Source: Flavobacterium tistrianum
GTDB lineage: Bacteria > Bacteroidota > Bacteroidia > Flavobacteriales > Flavobacteriaceae
Direction: 5' to 3'
Assembly: GCF_003254545.1 (NCBI RefSeq)
Contig: NZ_QJRH01000068.1
Location: 248,001-312,000, forward strand
DNA: 64,000 nucleotides
Positions 7,383 to 15,876 of this stretch are shown here, in pieces (positions within the stretch are counted from its first letter, which is position 1; every line of letters starts with the position of its first letter). Position numbers and translations under genes: made by a program. The notes beneath the pieces were generated by a model that ran no database searches, was not told the DNA's origin, and saw only the letters and a list, made by a program, of their open reading frames with translations.

Positions 7383-9887
7383 ATGAAAAAAATCAAATTT
7401 GCTGTATTACTTGTATTCTTGTTTACAAGTTTTTACAATTACTCTCAACAAGGTCCGGGAGAAAGCCCCAAAGTAAAAGTCACCGGAAAAGTTTTCGAGA
7501 AAGTAAGCAAGCAACCCTTAGAATACGCTACAATTTCGCTTACCAAACCAAATGACACAAAAGTTGTTGCTGGTGGTATCACAAACCCGAAAGGAGAATT
7601 TGAAGTTGCAGTTGCACCCGGAACTTATGATATAAAAGTGGAGTTTATTTCATTTAAATCTACTGAAATTAAACAAAAAAGCATTCAGGATGACACCAAT
7701 TTAGGTGTTGTAAACCTATCTGAAGATGCTGCACAATTAAACGAAGTTGTAGTTCGTGCTGAAAAATCGACAGTAGAAATTAAGCTTGACAAAAAAGTTT
7801 ATAACGTTGGTCAAGACATGATTGTAAAAGGTGGTAGCGTTAGCGATGTTTTAGACAACGTTCCATCTGTTTCTGTTGATACTGAAGGAAATGTAAGTTT
7901 GAGAGGAAGCGACAACATTCGTATTTTAATTGACGGAAGGCCATCGCAGGCGATTAACGTTGCAGAAGCCTTGAGACAGCTTCCGGCAGATGCCATTGAT
8001 AAAGTAGAAGTAATTACAAATCCATCGGCACGTTATGATGCAGAAGGTGGATCTGGAATTATCAACATTATTCTTAAAAAAGGTAAAAACCAAGGTTTTA
8101 ACGGAACTTTTATTGCTTCAACAGGTTTACCAGAAACGTATGGCGCAAGTGCCAACTTAAACTATAAAACTGAAAAGTTAAACTATTTCACGACTGCTGG
8201 TTACAACTATAGAACTACTGAAGGAGCTGGTAAAACAAACTCAGAATATTTTGATCAAAACGAAGTAACAAAAAGCTATTTAGATGAAAACCGTGATACA
8301 AAACGTGTCAGAAACGGATTTAACGGACGAGCTGGTGTTGAATGGACACTGACTCCTTCTACATTTTGGACAAATGCCATCAATTACCAAAAAAACACGG
8401 GTGATGATAGAGATTTGATCAATTATTACAACTACGATGCTGCACATAATTACACTGGAACATCTTATCGTTTAAATGACGCAGATACTGGAAGCGAAAA
8501 CTTTGAGTATACTTCGAACTTGATTAAAAATTTTAACGATAAAGGACATAAACTTACTGCAGATCTTTCTATTTCAAGAAATACAGATGACAGTTATAGT
8601 ACCATTACAGCTTCACCAAATTTCAATAATACGCTAAACGATCAGGTACAAAAGCAAGTATTATTTCAAGCAGATTACGTTCTTCCATTAGGTAAAGGTG
8701 GACAGTTTGAAGCGGGTTATAAAGGAAGTTTTGGAGATTTAAATAACGAATATTATGTAACGACAATCGAAAATAATGTTCCCGTAAAAGATCCTAACCT
8801 ATCTAATACTTTAGAATACAAAGAAAACATCAATGCGCTTTACACGCAATATGGTTTCAAAGTAAATAAATTCTCTTATTTATTTGGTCTAAGATGGGAA
8901 GACACAGATATTCATGTTAATTTGCTAGACAACAGTAATTTCAATACTAAAAAATACAACAACTTGTTTCCAAGCGCATTTATTAGTTATGAAATCTCAA
9001 ATCAAAGCAACTTTACTGCAAGTTATAGCAAACGTCTATCTAGACCTAGAGGCCGTTTCATGAATCCTGCCGTAAACTATGCGAGCAACATTAATATCTT
9101 TCAAGGAAATCCAGATTTAGATCCTTCTTTAACAGACAAATATGACATTGGTTATATCAAAAAATGGGACAAAGTAACCTTTAATACATCGGCATATTTT
9201 GAAGACACAAAAGACGTTTTCAGCTTTGTAAGATCTCCTACTGGTGATGTAGTAACTCCTGACGGCGAAGTAGTAACACCTGCTCCAGGTGAGGTAGTTG
9301 ACGGTACTCCAGTAATCAAAAGTCAGCCTATTAATTTAGGAAAAGAACAAAAATTTGGTTTCGAATTTACATTCAATTATACTCCATACAAATGGTGGAA
9401 ATTGAACAGTAACTTCAATTTCTTTAATGTAAAAACTACAGGAGAGCACAGTTATGTAGATACGCAAGGAAATACTATAGTTCAAAATTTAGACAATCAG
9501 GCTACCTCTTGGTTTGCAAGAGTAAACTCTAAAGTTACTCTTCCATACAAAATTGACTGGCAATTAACTGCAATGTACAACGGAGAACAGAAAACAGCTC
9601 AAGGTAAAAACTTAGGGCAATTTGGGATGAATACGGCTTTAAGCAAAGATGTCATGAAAGATAAAGCAACCATTGCTTTCAACATTAGCGACGTTTTCAA
9701 TTCAAGAAAAATGAGATCTTACACTTATTTAGATGGAGTAACTTCTTATAGCGAATTCCAGTTCCGTAAGCGTCAATTCAATTTATCATTCACTTACCGT
9801 TTCAATAAACCAAAAGGCGAAAGAGATAAAAACGCACAGCCACGAAATGACGGCGGCGGAGACGGCGGTGGAGATTTTCCGGGATAA
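7383..9887 (+). CDS. TonB-dependent-receptor-like outer membrane beta-barrel protein
   Basis: The 834-residue protein has a signal peptide (cleavage probably after residue about 20). A carboxypeptidase-regulatory-like beta-sandwich follows (about 30-115), then a plug domain with LIDGRPS and IINIILKKG motifs (about 130-235). The rest is a long aromatic/Asn-rich barrel resembling the OMP_b-brl_3 family. It ends in an unusual GGGDGGGDFPG tail, so the barrel end is not the canonical C-terminal aromatic residue. The transported substrate cannot be deduced, and no SusD or ABC partner lies next to it. It is probably monocistronic. Confidence 0.9.
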   Translation: MKKIKFAVLLVFLFTSFYNYSQQGPGESPKVKVTGKVFEKVSKQPLEYATISLTKPNDTKVVAGGITNPKGEFEVAVAPGTYDIKVEFISFKSTEIKQKSIQDDTNLGVVNLSEDAAQLNEVVVRAEKSTVEIKLDKKVYNVGQDMIVKGGSVSDVLDNVPSVSVDTEGNVSLRGSDNIRILIDGRPSQAINVAEALRQLPADAIDKVEVITNPSARYDAEGGSGIINIILKKGKNQGFNGTFIASTGLPETYGASANLNYKTEKLNYFTTAGYNYRTTEGAGKTNSEYFDQNEVTKSYLDENRDTKRVRNGFNGRAGVEWTLTPSTFWTNAINYQKNTGDDRDLINYYNYDAAHNYTGTSYRLNDADTGSENFEYTSNLIKNFNDKGHKLTADLSISRNTDDSYSTITASPNFNNTLNDQVQKQVLFQADYVLPLGKGGQFEAGYKGSFGDLNNEYYVTTIENNVPVKDPNLSNTLEYKENINALYTQYGFKVNKFSYLFGLRWEDTDIHVNLLDNSNFNTKKYNNLFPSAFISYEISNQSNFTASYSKRLSRPRGRFMNPAVNYASNINIFQGNPDLDPSLTDKYDIGYIKKWDKVTFNTSAYFEDTKDVFSFVRSPTGDVVTPDGEVVTPAPGEVVDGTPVIKSQPINLGKEQKFGFEFTFNYTPYKWWKLNSNFNFFNVKTTGEHSYVDTQGNTIVQNLDNQATSWFARVNSKVTLPYKIDWQLTAMYNGEQKTAQGKNLGQFGMNTALSKDVMKDKATIAFNISDVFNSRKMRSYTYLDGVTSYSEFQFRKRQFNLSFTYRFNKPKGERDKNAQPRNDGGGDGGGDFPG

Positions 9888-9895
9888 AATGTTTT

Positions 9896-10103
9896 AAATT
9901 CCAATACTGAAAATCCAAATTCCAATCTGGATAAAAATTAACAATACAAAAATTCCAAATTCCAATTTTATCATTGGGATTTGGAATTTTTCTTTTTAAC
10001 CTATTTACTTAATTATCCAACTTTGTCAAAGTTTAAAACTTTGACAAAGTTCTAAACGCAAAGGATTGGAATTTTGGAATTTGGATTTTCAGTATTGGAA
10101 TTT
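9896..10103. repeat. 208-bp MITE-like element with 30-bp perfect terminal inverted repeats
   Basis: Bases 9896-9925 are the exact reverse complement of 10074-10103. Between them lie an inner hairpin (about 9948-9992, AATTCCAAAT against ATTTGGAATT) and the 33-nt palindrome shared with copy 1 (10016-10060 equals 4744-4788). No ORF is inside. The nested symmetrical layout suggests a non-autonomous mobile element or a structured-RNA repeat. Confidence 0.85.
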
Positions 10104-10116
10104 CCTTTTTTTTGGA

Positions 10117-10149
10117 ACAAAAAAAGAACCCAAATGGGTTCTTTTTTTA
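10117..10149 (-). terminator. Bidirectional terminator
   Basis: AAAAAAGAACCCA pairs with TGGGTTCTTTTTT, with A-rich and T-rich flanks on either side. It lies 17 nt after the stop of the minus-strand 57-residue gene and can also stop transcription arriving from the left. Confidence 0.75.
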
Positions 10150-10165
10150 TGACATCAATCTAAAA

Positions 10166-10339
10166 TTAAATAGATTGTTCTTCTTGTCTTTTTCTAGCTC
10201 TTTTCTCTTTGATCATTTCCCAGCTAGCACCCGTAACCCAGTAAGATACGAAACCAACTAAGAAAAACATTAACCAAAACCCTATAGTTAGTATGGTTAA
10301 GAAAAGTAAAAAGCCTAAGTACTGTGAAAATTCAAACAT
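10166..10339 (-). CDS. Small single-pass membrane protein, 57 aa
   Basis: A complete short ORF begins with MFEFSQYLG, has one to two hydrophobic stretches (about residues 9-34, rich in L, F, I, G and W) and ends in a highly charged tail with KEKRARKRQEEQ. A well-placed promoter (TTG, 20 nt, TACATTTG; 10367-10397) precedes it by about 20 nt of leader, and a strong terminator follows directly. That makes it a compact, independently transcribed gene and not a chance ORF. The function is unknown. Positive charges after the hydrophobic part suggest the C-terminus lies in the cytoplasm. Confidence 0.75.
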   Translation of the reverse strand: MFEFSQYLGFLLFLTILTIGFWLMFFLVGFVSYWVTGASWEMIKEKRARKRQEEQSI

Positions 10340-10366
10340 GTTTTCCGGAATTTTTGAATGTTACGA

Positions 10367-10397
10367 CAAATGTAGGGTATATATTTTTTCTCAGCAA
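10367..10397 (-). promoter_or_regulatory. Promoter of the 57-aa membrane protein gene
   Basis: On the minus strand a TTG (10397-10395) and TACATTTG (10374-10367) are separated by 20 nt, matching the Flavobacterium consensus closely. The predicted start point is about 20 nt before the ATG at 10339. Confidence 0.6.
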
Positions 10398-10557
10398 TAA
10401 AATCTAAATCAATTTTCGTTAAATAACATTTATCCGTATATTTATACTCATTTTAAATAAGCTTTTTAGAGCATACAATCCCTTTGCTTAAAAGAGCTCA
10501 GATGAAATTCATCAAAACATTTTACATTTTACAAATAACATTTTTACATACAACATA

Positions 10558-11943
10558 ATGAAATACAGAATAGAAAAGGATACCATGGGCGAAGTTCAAG
10601 TCCCAGCCGATAAATATTGGGGTGCACAAACAGAACGTTCTAGAAATAATTTTAAAATTGGACCAGCGGCATCTATGCCAAAAGAAATCATAGAAGGTTT
10701 TGCTTATCTAAAAAAAGCTGCAGCTTATGCCAATTATGATTTAGGAGTTTTACCAATCGAGAAAAGAGACGCGATTGCAGCCGTTTGTGACGAAATTCTT
10801 GAAGGCAAACTAGACGATCAGTTTCCGCTTGTAATCTGGCAGACAGGTTCTGGAACGCAGAGCAACATGAATGTGAACGAAGTAATTGCTAATCGCGCTC
10901 AAGTTCTTAAAGGTTTTAAAATTGGTGAAGGCGAACAATTCATAAAAGCCAATGACGATGTCAACAAATCCCAATCATCAAATGATACTTTTCCAACCGG
11001 AATGCACATTGCAGCTTACAAAATGGTTGTAGAAACTACAATTCCAGGCGTAGAAAAACTTCATGCTACTTTAGCAAAAAAAGCAACCGAATTTAAAGAC
11101 GTTGTCAAAATCGGGCGAACACACTTAATGGATGCGACACCATTAACTCTTGGCCAGGAAATTTCAGGTTACGCCGCTCAATTAGCCTTCGGATTAAAAG
11201 CTTTGAAAAATACTTTAGCTCATTTATCTGAAATTGCTCTTGGAGGAACCGCTGTTGGAACTGGACTAAACACACCAAAAGGTTACGATGTAAAAGTTGC
11301 TGAGTATATTGCCAAATTTACCAATCATCCTTTTGTAACAGCAGAAAACAAGTTTGAAGCACTCGCAGCACACGATGCCATTGTAGAAACACACGGAGCT
11401 TTAAAACAATTAGCAGTTTCCTTAAACAAAATTGCTAATGATGTAAGAATGTTGGCTTCTGGCCCACGTTCTGGAATTGGCGAAATTCACATTCCCGAAA
11501 ATGAGCCAGGTTCTTCTATTATGCCCGGAAAAGTAAATCCAACACAATGCGAAGCCTTAACTATGGTTTGTGCGCAAGTAATTGGAAATGATATGGCAAT
11601 TGCCGTTGGAGGAATGCAAGGACATTACGAATTGAACGTTTTCAAACCCGTAATGGCTGCCAACTTTTTACAATCGGCACAATTACTGGGCGATGCATGT
11701 GTTTCTTTTGACGAACATTGCGCACAAGGAATTGAGCCAAATCATAAACGCATCAAAGAATTAGTAGACAATTCGTTAATGCTAGTTACAGCTTTAAACA
11801 CTAAAATTGGTTATTACAAAGCAGCAGAAATCGCTCAAACCGCTCACAAAAACGGAACTACTTTAAAAGAAGAAGCTGTTCGTTTGGGTTATGTAACTCC
11901 AGAAGATTTTGATGCTTGGGTAAAACCTGAGGATATGGTGTAA
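10558..11943 (+). CDS. fumC: Class II fumarate hydratase
   Basis: This enzyme reversibly hydrates fumarate to L-malate in the TCA cycle, in the cytoplasm, as a homotetramer without an iron-sulfur cluster. The 461-residue length is typical. The superfamily signature [11 protein letters not shown] is at about residues 318-328. The [13 protein letters not shown] and [16 protein letters not shown] motifs that build the active site are intact. It is flanked by a 218-nt upstream gap without a clear TAnnTTTG element and a terminator downstream, so it is probably transcribed alone. Confidence 0.96.
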   Translation: MKYRIEKDTMGEVQVPADKYWGAQTERSRNNFKIGPAASMPKEIIEGFAYLKKAAAYANYDLGVLPIEKRDAIAAVCDEILEGKLDDQFPLVIWQTGSGTQSNMNVNEVIANRAQVLKGFKIGEGEQFIKANDDVNKSQSSNDTFPTGMHIAAYKMVVETTIPGVEKLHATLAKKATEFKDVVKIGRTHLMDATPLTLGQEISGYAAQLAFGLKALKNTLAHLSEIALGGTAVGTGLNTPKGYDVKVAEYIAKFTNHPFVTAENKFEALAAHDAIVETHGALKQLAVSLNKIANDVRMLASGPRSGIGEIHIPENEPGSSIMPGKVNPTQCEALTMVCAQVIGNDMAIAVGGMQGHYELNVFKPVMAANFLQSAQLLGDACVSFDEHCAQGIEPNHKRIKELVDNSLMLVTALNTKIGYYKAAEIAQTAHKNGTTLKEEAVRLGYVTPEDFDAWVKPEDMV

Positions 11944-11952
11944 TTTTAAATT

Positions 11953-12072
11953 ATAAGTTATGAGTTATGAGTTATGAGTTTTTACTCTAACGTAAATATA
12001 AAAGGAGAAACATTTATGTTTCTCCTTTTATATTTATAGACAAAGTCGACTAACTCATAACTCATAACTTAT
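11953..12072. repeat. Inverted repeat of ATGAGTT units enclosing a terminator
   Basis: Bases 11953-11974 are the exact reverse complement of 12051-12072, each arm made of ATGAGTT-type units. Between them is the hairpin 12001-12028. The right arm runs into the stop codon of the convergent dehydrogenase gene. Confidence 0.75.
12000..12032 (+). terminator. Bidirectional terminator between fumC and the convergent dehydrogenase
   Basis: The 11-bp stem AAAGGAGAAAC/GTTTCTCCTTT (12001-12011 and 12018-12028) is flanked by A- and T-rich sequence. Confidence 0.75.
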
Positions 12073-13271
12073 TTACCGTCCACATAATCCTGTAAATAGC
12101 TAAATCTTTCTGTTAGTTTTCCATTTTCTGTGATTTTTGCGCGTTTTAGGATTCCATCTTTATCTCCGTTGAAGAAAGCTGGAATTACGTGTTCCATAAA
12201 TTGTTCCCCGAAACCTTCACTGGCATCTTTTGGAATTTCACATGGCAAATTATCTACAGCCATTACTGCAACCGCAGCTGGATGAAACAAATCTACTTCT
12301 CGATCTTCTAAAGGAAAATATCCATACAAAGGCTCTTCGATTGTTGACGAACGTATGGTACAAGCAATCGGTCCATTAACATCACAAGAAATATCGGCAA
12401 CAACTTTCAATTTACAGTCGCTTGCGTTCAGCATTTCTTTAGTTAAAATCATTGGAGCATTATTGGCATGGAAATGCCCAGCGAAATAGATATCAGATAC
12501 TTTTGTGAATCTTTCAAAATCAGACTCATACTCTTCTGGATGCTTAACAAAATCTACAAAATCTAAAACCTGACCGTCTTTTCTTCTGTTATACTCTAAA
12601 ACATCCAACTGAACATAAACCGCTTGAGCGTATTTTTTAGTCAAATAATTATCAATCGTAATTTCTTTCACTTTTATAGCATCCAAAATTTCTTTTGCCC
12701 CGCTCCCAACCTTTCCTGTTCCAGTAACTACAAATTTTAAAGCTGGTATCGTAATGCGTTTTAAGTGCTTTATTAAATCCTCTTTCCCCGAAAGTGATTC
12801 TGCTTTTGGCAGTTTAAACAATTCGAATTTAATTCCGAACGCACGAATTCCGTTATAAACGCCAACCATTCCCGCATATTTTCCAAAACCAATTAAGCGG
12901 TGATCGTGTTCATTTACAATCGTTTCATGATCATATAAATCGATATTTTTTTCTAAAATGGCTTGAAGCAATTTTCTATTATGAGGCTGTTTTTTAATCG
13001 TATGAGAAAAAAAGAAATAAGCTTTGTTTGGAATCAAATCATCTACAGGAACTTCTTTTACACCAAATAAAACATCGCAGTCAGATACGTCGTCAGCAAC
13101 GGTAATTCCCATATTTTTATAATCATCATCAGAAAATATTCTGATATCAGAACTTTCAACTTTTACAGAGGCGTCGTGGTAAAGCTGTTTTAACCTTGTC
13201 AATTCATTTGGAGAAAAAACAACTCTTCTATCAGGCGGGTTTTTTCTCTCTTTTATGATTCCAAATTTCAT
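12069..13271 (-). CDS. NAD(P)-dependent oxidoreductase, saccharopine/alanine dehydrogenase-like
   Basis: The N-terminus (MKFGIIKERKNPPDRRVVFSP) is characteristic of the alanine dehydrogenase/transhydrogenase N-terminal domain and close to Lys1-type saccharopine dehydrogenases. The dinucleotide-binding loop VVTGTGKVGSGA is at about residue 185, and a conserved CDVNGPIACT motif lies in the second half. The length of 400 residues fits the family. The reaction is probably reversible NAD(P)-linked oxidative cleavage or deamination of an amino acid derivative; the exact substrate is not decided by sequence. It is monocistronic, with a TATATTTG element upstream. Confidence 0.8.
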   Translation of the reverse strand: MKFGIIKERKNPPDRRVVFSPNELTRLKQLYHDASVKVESSDIRIFSDDDYKNMGITVADDVSDCDVLFGVKEVPVDDLIPNKAYFFFSHTIKKQPHNRKLLQAILEKNIDLYDHETIVNEHDHRLIGFGKYAGMVGVYNGIRAFGIKFELFKLPKAESLSGKEDLIKHLKRITIPALKFVVTGTGKVGSGAKEILDAIKVKEITIDNYLTKKYAQAVYVQLDVLEYNRRKDGQVLDFVDFVKHPEEYESDFERFTKVSDIYFAGHFHANNAPMILTKEMLNASDCKLKVVADISCDVNGPIACTIRSSTIEEPLYGYFPLEDREVDLFHPAAVAVMAVDNLPCEIPKDASEGFGEQFMEHVIPAFFNGDKDGILKRAKITENGKLTERFSYLQDYVDGK

Positions 13272-13324
13272 TTAATGTGGTTTTTTAGTATTTAATAATA
13301 TAACTTTTTAAAACATATTTGTTT

Positions 13325-13332
13325 CAAATATA
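13325..13332 (-). promoter_or_regulatory. Candidate -7 element of the dehydrogenase gene
   Basis: The minus strand reads TATATTTG, 53 nt upstream of the start codon at 13271. Confidence 0.45.
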
Positions 13333-13491
13333 ACAAATTTAGTTAAAATTTTGTTTCAAAAATTCCATTTAGAATGTTTTAAAACCGTTATAAGCTGAAA
13401 AACAACTGACTAAAATTTACTTTTCTTAAAAAAACGTTAAAAAACACAAAATAAAGCCTCAGAACCAAGAATACAACAAAATTGAATTCGA

Positions 13492-13499
13492 TATATTTG
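13492..13499 (+). promoter_or_regulatory. Candidate -7 element of the serine hydrolase lipoprotein
   Basis: TATATTTG ends only 13 nt before the annotated ATG at 13513. Transcription would then start about 7 nt upstream of it, giving a nearly leaderless mRNA or use of the second ATG at 13519. Confidence 0.4.
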
Positions 13500-13512
13500 T
13501 TTTTAAAGAACG

Positions 13513-14715
13513 ATGCAAATGATTTTCCTTAAAAAGACAAAGATACCACAATTACTTTTTTCAATACTTGTTTTAAGTTCTTGTGGTCAAAACAAAACAA
13601 CAGCAACAGATACAACTCAGACAGTCGAAGATACCTTACCTAAAATGAAGCCGTTAGGAGCTGAACCAAAAGTTTCTCAGGCTTATAAAAACTCTGTTGT
13701 CGGCAGAATAAATCACTTTTATAATAAAAACTGGCCAAATAATAACATGAATGGAAGCTTTTTAGTTGCCAAAAATGGACAGATTTTATTTGAAAGATAT
13801 AATGGTTTTGCCAATAAAAATGAGGGTACAAAAATAACTCCCGAAACACCAGTACAAATTGCTTCTGTGAGTAAAGTGCTAACTGCTACAGCAGTTTTAA
13901 AATTGGTAAATGCTGGTAAAATTGAATTAGATCAGAAAGTAAATACTATTTTAAAAACTTTCCCTTACGAAGAATGCACAATAAGAATGCTTTTGGATCA
14001 TCGTACAGGAATGCGTAATTATGCATATTTCACAGACCGTGATAAGTCAATCTGGGACAGACATAACCAATTGACCAATAAAGACATCTTAGATATTTTG
14101 GCAACAAAAGATATTGGTTTGGAGTCTAAAACTGGAACACGTTTTAGCTATTGCAATACCAATTATGCAATGCTAGCTCTTATTATAGAAAAAATTACTG
14201 GTTTAAGTTATAAAGAAGCAATGTCTGAAATGATCTTTAAGCCTCTAGGAATGACTCACACTTATGTTTTTGATGACGATAAAGACAGAAAAAAAATTGT
14301 TCCCTCTTATAAAGGCAATGGTGTAGAAATCGGTTTTGATTATCTAGACAATGTTTATGGCGATAAAAACGTATTTTCTACAGCACGAGATCTTTTAAAA
14401 TTTGATCGTGCGAGACAATCACCAGATTTCCTAAAGCCTGAATTGCTAAAACAAGTTTATACGGGTTACAGCAACGAACGCAAAGGAACTAAAAATTATG
14501 GTCTTGGAATTAGAATGATTAATTGGGAAACTGGACAAAATTTCTATTTCCATAACGGCTGGTGGCACGGAAATACCTCATCTTATATTACTTTGATGAA
14601 AGAAGGAGTTACGATTATTGCACTATCTAATAAAATGACAAGAAACACTTATGCAGTTCGCAAACTAGCTCCAATCTTTGGAGATTACCCATTTAATTTT
14701 AAAGACGAAGAATAA
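13513..14715 (+). CDS. Serine hydrolase lipoprotein, class C beta-lactamase/DD-peptidase fold
   Basis: The 400-residue protein begins with a lipoprotein signal whose lipobox is LSSC (Cys at about residue 25), so it is probably anchored in a membrane facing the periplasm. The penicillin-binding fold motifs are complete: S118-V-S-K121 (SxxK), YCN near 213 (YxN) and HNG at about 347 (the KTG-equivalent HxG). The family includes beta-lactamases, DD-carboxypeptidases and esterases, and the substrate is not evident. The start is uncertain: the ATG at 13519 is as likely given the position of the -7 element. Confidence 0.88.
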   Translation: MQMIFLKKTKIPQLLFSILVLSSCGQNKTTATDTTQTVEDTLPKMKPLGAEPKVSQAYKNSVVGRINHFYNKNWPNNNMNGSFLVAKNGQILFERYNGFANKNEGTKITPETPVQIASVSKVLTATAVLKLVNAGKIELDQKVNTILKTFPYEECTIRMLLDHRTGMRNYAYFTDRDKSIWDRHNQLTNKDILDILATKDIGLESKTGTRFSYCNTNYAMLALIIEKITGLSYKEAMSEMIFKPLGMTHTYVFDDDKDRKKIVPSYKGNGVEIGFDYLDNVYGDKNVFSTARDLLKFDRARQSPDFLKPELLKQVYTGYSNERKGTKNYGLGIRMINWETGQNFYFHNGWWHGNTSSYITLMKEGVTIIALSNKMTRNTYAVRKLAPIFGDYPFNFKDEE

Positions 14716-14760
14716 CAAAATTTTTCTGAAAATTTTAGCAGAAAGTAATTTCAAATACTC

Positions 14761-14768
14761 TAAATTTG
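14761..14768 (+). promoter_or_regulatory. Promoter -7 element of ssrA
   Basis: TAAATTTG (TAnnTTTG) ends 14 nt before the mature tmRNA 5' end at 14783. Confidence 0.55.
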
Positions 14769-14782
14769 CAGACTTATTTTTT

Positions 14783-15177
14783 GGGGTCGACTGGTTTTGA
14801 CAGCAAGTCGAATTGAACAGTAAGCACGTCGAGCATTGAGACCTTGCTCGTAAATATAAGATCTCAAACTTTTACACGGCGAAAATAATTACGCTTTAGC
14901 TGCATAATCCGAATCATAGTAAGATTACGCCACGTCTCTACAAGGTAGAGAAGCTGGATTCTCCTGGAAAGCCTTGGTTTGTGGCGTTCCGTTCAGGGGA
15001 ACCGTAAAAATAAACCTAGATTTCCATGAGCTTCGGGTGGATTTCGAAAATTAAGAAGATAAGTGTTCGGTGGCTGTTTCTGGCCTAGCTTAACATCGAA
15101 AATTCAATCAGGAAATAAGCGTGTAGAAAGCTCTTTAGTTGCTTGTTTGGACCCGGGTTCGATTCCCGGCGACTCCA
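14783..15177 (+). ncRNA. ssrA: Transfer-messenger RNA (tmRNA)
   Basis: This RNA rescues stalled ribosomes. The acceptor stem pairs GGGGTCG (14783-14789) with CGACTCC (15170-15176). The 3' end has the T-loop sequence GGTTCGATTCC and discriminator A15177, and CCA is not encoded. The tag reading frame is 14878-14907: GGC GAA AAT AAT TAC GCT TTA GCT GCA TAA, encoding GENNYALAA, the tag expected of Flavobacterium. The 3' end is repeated about 2.3 kb downstream (17496-17532), marking this gene as an integration target. Confidence 0.97.
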
Positions 15178-15207
15178 CAAAAAAGCCTGTAAACTCTTTG
15201 TTTACAG
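15171..15207 (+). repeat. Direct repeat at the tmRNA 3' end (putative attL)
   Basis: These 37 bases (GACTCCACAA ... GTTTACAG) cover the last 7 bases of tmRNA and most of its terminator, and recur identically at 17496-17532. A direct repeat at the 3' end of a tRNA-like gene is the usual footprint of a tyrosine-recombinase integration. Confidence 0.8.
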
Positions 15208-15216
15208 GCTTTTTGT
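15180..15216 (+). terminator. Terminator of ssrA
   Basis: AAGCCTGTAAAC pairs with GTTTACAGGCTT across a TCTTT loop, followed by TTTGTTTTTT. Confidence 0.9.
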
Positions 15217-15523
15217 TTTTTGATTGACAATTTCGCTGACACTTTCATTGTTGATAAATTTAGTAAGTCTGTTTTGAGATCTTTTAAGTTTTTCATTAGC
15301 CTTTAGTGGATTTAAAATTGCATTCACAAATATATTTTCTTATCCTCGTAAGCTTTCTCTACAATTTCATTCTCCTTAATAATTTTGTTAGCCTCCGAAT
15401 TTATACAACATACTATTAATTCGCTTAATTCTTTACATCCCAGCAATGTTAATATATACTTAATTAACCCCTTTTGATATTTGCAAATACGAACATCTAT
15501 TCGGTCGTTATATTGTTTTAAAT
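15202..15523 (-). pseudogene. Possible decayed coding remnant next to the tmRNA att site
   Basis: On the minus strand a coding-like frame without start codon runs from 15523 to a TGA at 15324-15326 (about 65 codons, including LGCKELSELIVCC and KENEIVEKAYED). A different frame then continues in similar style to a TAA at 15202-15204 (LKRSQNRLTKFINNE). Together they look like one frameshifted, 5'-truncated gene. I do not recognise the family. It could also be chance in AT-rich DNA. Confidence 0.3.
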
Positions 15524-15695
15524 TTTATTACTGTATCTGTTTAGCAGTTCATTCTTTTTTATGATACCTATCTGAATCCTTCAATTAAGAAGCTAGATTT
15601 CATATTAGCTTTTGAAAATGCACGTAAGATAAGCGTAAAAAAAATATTTATAAATTTAATTAAGTGGCAATTATTATACATACATATAAATATAC

Positions 15696-15703
15696 TATAT
15701 TTG
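15696..15703 (+). promoter_or_regulatory. Candidate -7 element of the island lipoprotein operon
   Basis: TATATTTG lies 35 nt before the small leader ORF (15739) and 153 nt before the lipoprotein ATG (15857). Confidence 0.45.
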
Positions 15704-15738
15704 AAAGACTTATTTTACAAATATTATAATTTAAGCTA

Positions 15739-15876
15739 ATGAAGATCAATCTTAAAAAAACCGCCAACGCTCTTCGAGAATTTTATCCGAGTAACTGTAA
15801 TTGCTCGGATAAAAACCGTAAAAACACTCGAAAATTATTAATACAATCAAATTATAATGAAAAAAAATTTATTTAA
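15739..15876 (+). CDS. Possible 45-aa leader ORF overlapping the lipoprotein start
   Basis: This ORF begins MKINLKKTANALREF, is basic, contains two cysteines (SNCNCS) and ends 20 nt inside the lipoprotein gene in another frame. It lies between the TATATTTG element and the lipoprotein. The DNA encoding it also forms a hairpin (15781-15814, TTTTATCCGAG with CTCGGATAAAA). It may be a regulatory leader, a small peptide product or an accidental ORF; no homology is recognised. Confidence 0.3.
   Translation: MKINLKKTANALREFYPSNCNCSDKNRKNTRKLLIQSNYNEKKFI
15781..15814 (+). promoter_or_regulatory. Leader hairpin upstream of the island lipoprotein
   Basis: The stem TTTTATCCGAG/CTCGGATAAAA has a 12-nt loop. 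It is not followed by a T run, so it is unlikely to be a terminator on the plus strand. It could control translation or RNA stability. Confidence 0.4.
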
